A DNA stretch of 33,091 nucleotides from assembly GCA_944391065.1 (NCBI GenBank), contig CALXSH010000019.1, forward strand, positions 1-33,091, given 5' to 3'. Under the pieces are notes generated by a model. The model saw nothing but the letters and a program-made list of their open reading frames with translations, ran no database searches and had not been told where the DNA came from. Source of the stretch: an uncultured Kiritimatiellota bacterium (GTDB taxonomy: Bacteria; Verrucomicrobiota; Kiritimatiellia; RFP12; DVOR01). This document shows, one piece after another, positions 30,921 to 33,091 of this stretch (its first letter is position 1; each line of letters opens with the position of its first letter). Position numbers and translations under genes: made by a program.

Positions 30921-31362
30921 GGTCCTCGGCGTGGGCGCCGGGCGCCGCCAGCCAGCGCGGCAGGTCGGCGATGAGGTGGGCCGGGAGGAGGTTGGCCTCG
31001 GCCAGACCGTTGAGGGGGACCCAGCGGAACCGAATCCAGTCCTCCGCGGCGGCGGGATCGCTGTCGGGGTCGAGGCCGGGAATGTCGAGGCGGAAGATCA
31101 GATTGATCTCGCAGTGCGGGCAGCCGTTCTGCGTGAAGGCATTTTCGGAGACGGCGAGGAATTCGCCGGCGGCGGCCTCGCGCCCCATCTCCTCGGCGAT
31201 TTCGCGGACGAGGGCCTGACGGGCGGTCTCGCCGAATTCGACATGGCCGCCGGGGAGGTAGCAGCGCCCTCCCTTGGCGGGCATACAGACCAGCAGACGC
31301 CCGGCCCGGAGCAGAACGCCGCGGGCTATCGTCTCGATATTGGCATTTTCATACTCGGCCAT
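30913..31362 (-). CDS. NUDIX hydrolase, 149 aa
   Basis: A pyrophosphohydrolase of the NUDIX superfamily that cleaves a nucleoside diphosphate linked to some other group, with Mg2+. The NUDIX box GX5EX7REUXEEXGU is complete at 39-61: Gly39, Glu45, Arg53, Glu54, Glu57, Glu58 and Gly60. The strand before it is ARGVLLRAGRLLVCMP. A CPHCE sequence near residue 82 is unusual but isolated. The substrate cannot be predicted from sequence. It sits 25 bases after ychJ and 29 bases before surA, so it belongs to the asd operon. A general house-cleaning role is possible. Confidence 0.93.
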   Translation of the reverse strand: MAEYENANIETIARGVLLRAGRLLVCMPAKGGRCYLPGGHVEFGETARQALVREIAEEMGREAAAGEFLAVSENAFTQNGCPHCEINLIFRLDIPGLDPDSDPAAAEDWIRFRWVPLNGLAEANLLPAHLIADLPRWLAAPGAHAEDHP

Positions 31363-31387
31363 GGGCGTCTCCCGGCAGAGCCGCGGC

Positions 31388-31879
31388 TCAGCGGCCGCAG
31401 CACTTCTTGTACTTCTTGCCGGACCCGCAGGGGCACGGGTCGTTGCGGCCGATTTTGGGGGTCGCGCGACGGATCGGTTCCGGCTTCACCAGCACGCCGT
31501 CGACAAAGCGCCAGGCGCCGTCGACGCGGGAGAAGAAGGAGCGTTCGTGGTGCTCATAGGGCGTGCCGTTCATCGTGTAGCGGGCGATGAATTCGACCGT
31601 CCCGTCCTGATCGGCTTCGCCGCCCTTGTCGGTGGCGACGACCTCCATGCCGGTCCACGTGGCGCTCTCGGACCAATTGCGCGAGGCATCGGCATCAAAG
31701 TCGGCACGGACGGATTCGACGGAGGAGTCGTAAAGGAAGTCGATACGGCCTCGGGCATACGCGGTGTAACGGGCACGCATCAGGGCTTCGGCCGTCGGCG
31801 CCGGACGGGCCCCATCGAGAATGGGACCGCAGCAGGCGTCGAATTCAAGGCCGGAACCGCAGGGGCAGAGTTCGGACAT
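31388..31879 (-). CDS. ychJ: YchJ-family SEC-C domain protein, 163 aa
   Basis: A UPF0225/YchJ-type protein with two SEC-C zinc motifs around an NTF2-like middle domain. The N-terminal motif is CPCGSG with the CC pair (Cys5, 7, 16, 17). The middle has [15 protein letters not shown] and [17 protein letters not shown]. The C-terminal motif is [16 protein letters not shown], like the zinc-binding tail of SecA. The exact function is unknown; the SEC-C motif binds zinc and may contact SecB or ribosomes in related proteins. The length is normal (150-165). It is 21 bases downstream of asd and 25 bases upstream of the NUDIX gene. Confidence 0.94.
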   Translation of the reverse strand: MSELCPCGSGLEFDACCGPILDGARPAPTAEALMRARYTAYARGRIDFLYDSSVESVRADFDADASRNWSESATWTGMEVVATDKGGEADQDGTVEFIARYTMNGTPYEHHERSFFSRVDGAWRFVDGVLVKPEPIRRATPKIGRNDPCPCGSGKKYKKCCGR

Positions 31880-31900
31880 GGATGGGGCCTTTCCGTAGGA

Positions 31901-32929
31901 TTAGATCAGATTGCGGCGGATGAGCTCTTCGGCGATCTGGACGGCATTGAGCGCGGCGCCCTTGCGGATGTTGTCGCCGGAGCACCAGAGGGCGAGACCG
32001 TTCTCGACCGAGGGGTCGATGCGGATACGGCCGACCCCGACATTGTCCTTGCCGCCGAAATCCTTGGGCATCGGATAGACGGCCGCGGGCAGGTCGTCGA
32101 CAATCTCAACGCCGGGAGCACCGGCCAGAATCGTCTTGGCCTGCTCGACGGAGATGGGGTTGGCGAACGTGGCATGGACGGCGATGCTGTGGGCATAGAA
32201 GACCGGCACGCGCACGCAGGTGCAGCTGATCTGCAGCGAGGGGTCGCCGAGAATCTTGCGGGACTCGAAGGTCAGCTTGGCCTCCTCGGTCGTGTACCCG
32301 GGCATCTCCTGCTTCGGGCCGCCGATCTGCGGAATGACGTTGGCCACGATCTGATGGGCGAAGGCTTTGGGCGCCGTCGGTTCGCCGGCGGCCACCTGGC
32401 GCATCTGCAGCGCCAGCTCCTCGATGGCGGCGCGGCCGGCGCCGGAGACGGACTGGAAGGTCACGGCCGTCATGTGCTTCAGGGGGTTCACGCGGTGGAG
32501 CGGCGCGATGCCCATAAGGGTAATGATCGTCGAGCAGTTGGGGTTGGCGATGAAGCGGCTGCCTTTGCGGAACATCGCCTCCATGTCGTCGCCGTTGATT
32601 TCGGGGATGACGAGGGGAACGTCCTCGACCATGCGGAAGTCGTCGCCGTTGTCAATCACCACGGCACCCTTGGAAACGGCCACCTGGCCCCACATCTTCG
32701 AGGCGCCCTTGGCCCCCTCAGTGCCCGCGAAGAGCACGATGTCCAGGCCGTCAAAGGCTTCGGGCGTCGTCGCGAGGACATGGAAAATCTCGCCGGCAAT
32801 CTCTTCGTCACGCTCACGGGTCGCGAGCACGCGGATCTCGGAAGCGGGGAACTTGCGCTGACGGAGGACCTTGATCATTTCCGTGCCCACGGCACCGATG
32901 CCGACCAGACCGACTTTGTACTGCTTCAT
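31901..32929 (-). CDS. asd: Aspartate-semialdehyde dehydrogenase, 342 aa
   Basis: It reduces aspartyl phosphate to aspartate semialdehyde (NADPH), the branch point to lysine/diaminopimelate, threonine and methionine. The Rossmann motif is GLVGIGAVG (7-15). The catalytic cysteine is in NPNCST (Cys132). SVSGAGRAAIEEL and the C-terminal VGRIRIDPSVENGLALWCSGDN with the usual GDN end are present. The length is typical (335-345). It is the first gene of a run of five with gaps of 10-29 bases and has an extended -10 box 42 bases upstream. Diaminopimelate for peptidoglycan fits a Gram-negative envelope. Confidence 0.97.
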   Translation of the reverse strand: MKQYKVGLVGIGAVGTEMIKVLRQRKFPASEIRVLATRERDEEIAGEIFHVLATTPEAFDGLDIVLFAGTEGAKGASKMWGQVAVSKGAVVIDNGDDFRMVEDVPLVIPEINGDDMEAMFRKGSRFIANPNCSTIITLMGIAPLHRVNPLKHMTAVTFQSVSGAGRAAIEELALQMRQVAAGEPTAPKAFAHQIVANVIPQIGGPKQEMPGYTTEEAKLTFESRKILGDPSLQISCTCVRVPVFYAHSIAVHATFANPISVEQAKTILAGAPGVEIVDDLPAAVYPMPKDFGGKDNVGVGRIRIDPSVENGLALWCSGDNIRKGAALNAVQIAEELIRRNLI

Positions 32930-32970
32930 GTGTTTTCTCCGATAACTGGAATGAAAAGAAGATTGCCGCT

Positions 32971-32979
32971 ATTCTAGCA
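32971..32979 (-). promoter_or_regulatory. Extended -10 promoter of the asd operon
   Basis: TGCTAGAAT on the minus strand, about 42 bases before the asd ATG. No -35 seen at 17 bp. Confidence 0.5.
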
Positions 32980-33021
32980 TAATCCGCGCGGCCGCTACCC
33001 CCTCAGAGGCCGTACTGTCGC

Positions 33022-33064
33022 GTAGTTTTCAAAACTAGACTTTTTGTAGTTATCAAAACTAGAC
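33022..33064. promoter_or_regulatory. Two operator-like direct repeats with palindromic core
   Basis: GTAGTTTTCAAAACTAGAC (33022-33040) and GTAGTTATCAAAACTAGAC (33046-33064) are 19-bp repeats differing at one base, 24 bp start to start. The core TAGTTTTCAAAACTA is a perfect palindrome around one central base; the second copy has one mismatch. They are AT-rich in a GC-rich setting and lie between asd and whatever is beyond the right edge. A regulator-binding site is the simplest reading. Confidence 0.6.
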
Positions 33065-33091
33065 ACAGGGGGATACGACACAATTGACCGA

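Overview
The window is a dense, GC-rich stretch of bacterial chromosome with 28 protein genes I can support. The organism looks Gram-negative: there are two outer-membrane-type DUF481 proteins, the periplasmic chaperone SurA and a tiny lipoprotein. It also looks anaerobic: there is a ferredoxin-dependent 2-oxoacid oxidoreductase and a free 2[4Fe-4S] ferredoxin. The style (AAA-ATPase/PD-(D/E)XK gene, DUF481 proteins with an N-terminal GDVI-type domain, long Sel1 protein) would suit a gut member of the Verrucomicrobiota/Kiritimatiellae group, but that placement is an impression and not shown by any marker here. No rRNA, tRNA, CRISPR array, transposase or phage gene was seen.

Left part (1-11155, all on the minus strand), read from right to left: fusA with its own -35/-10 promoter and terminator; a three-gene 2-oxoacid:ferredoxin oxidoreductase operon (delta, alpha, fused beta-gamma); a PurH-type IMP cyclohydrolase domain with no AICAR transformylase half; a PHP phosphoesterase; an acyl-ACP thioesterase; a Sel1-repeat protein; a ferredoxin; and a class III ornithine/lysine/arginine decarboxylase that runs off the left edge.

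Middle (11288-14241, plus strand): a tight operon of a dCMP-deaminase-family enzyme, a secreted protein of unknown function, and argH, closed by a terminator.

Accessory block (14385-22494, minus strand), lying between argH and tgt: a Type III restriction-modification pair (mod then res), a 579-residue protein I do not recognise with a near-consensus promoter, and an AAA-ATPase/PD-(D/E)XK protein whose -10 box almost touches its start codon. The middle of mod (about 17640-18240) falls to 38-48% GC in the lines counted while the 60 bases next to it are at 63%. This fits an exchanged target-recognition domain.

Right part (22890-32929, minus strand): asd-ychJ-NUDIX-surA-rsmA as one run of closely spaced genes; a 35-residue lipoprotein; an unknown gene overlapping rsmI, which in turn overlaps the first of two tandem DUF481 genes; then pdxJ-tgt with a strong terminator. 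Beyond asd, at the right edge, is a pair of 19-bp direct repeats built on a 15-bp palindrome that looks like an operator.

A recurring regulatory theme is an extended -10 box of the form TG(C/G)TATA(C/G)T or close to it, mostly without a recognisable -35, found upstream of at least eight genes.
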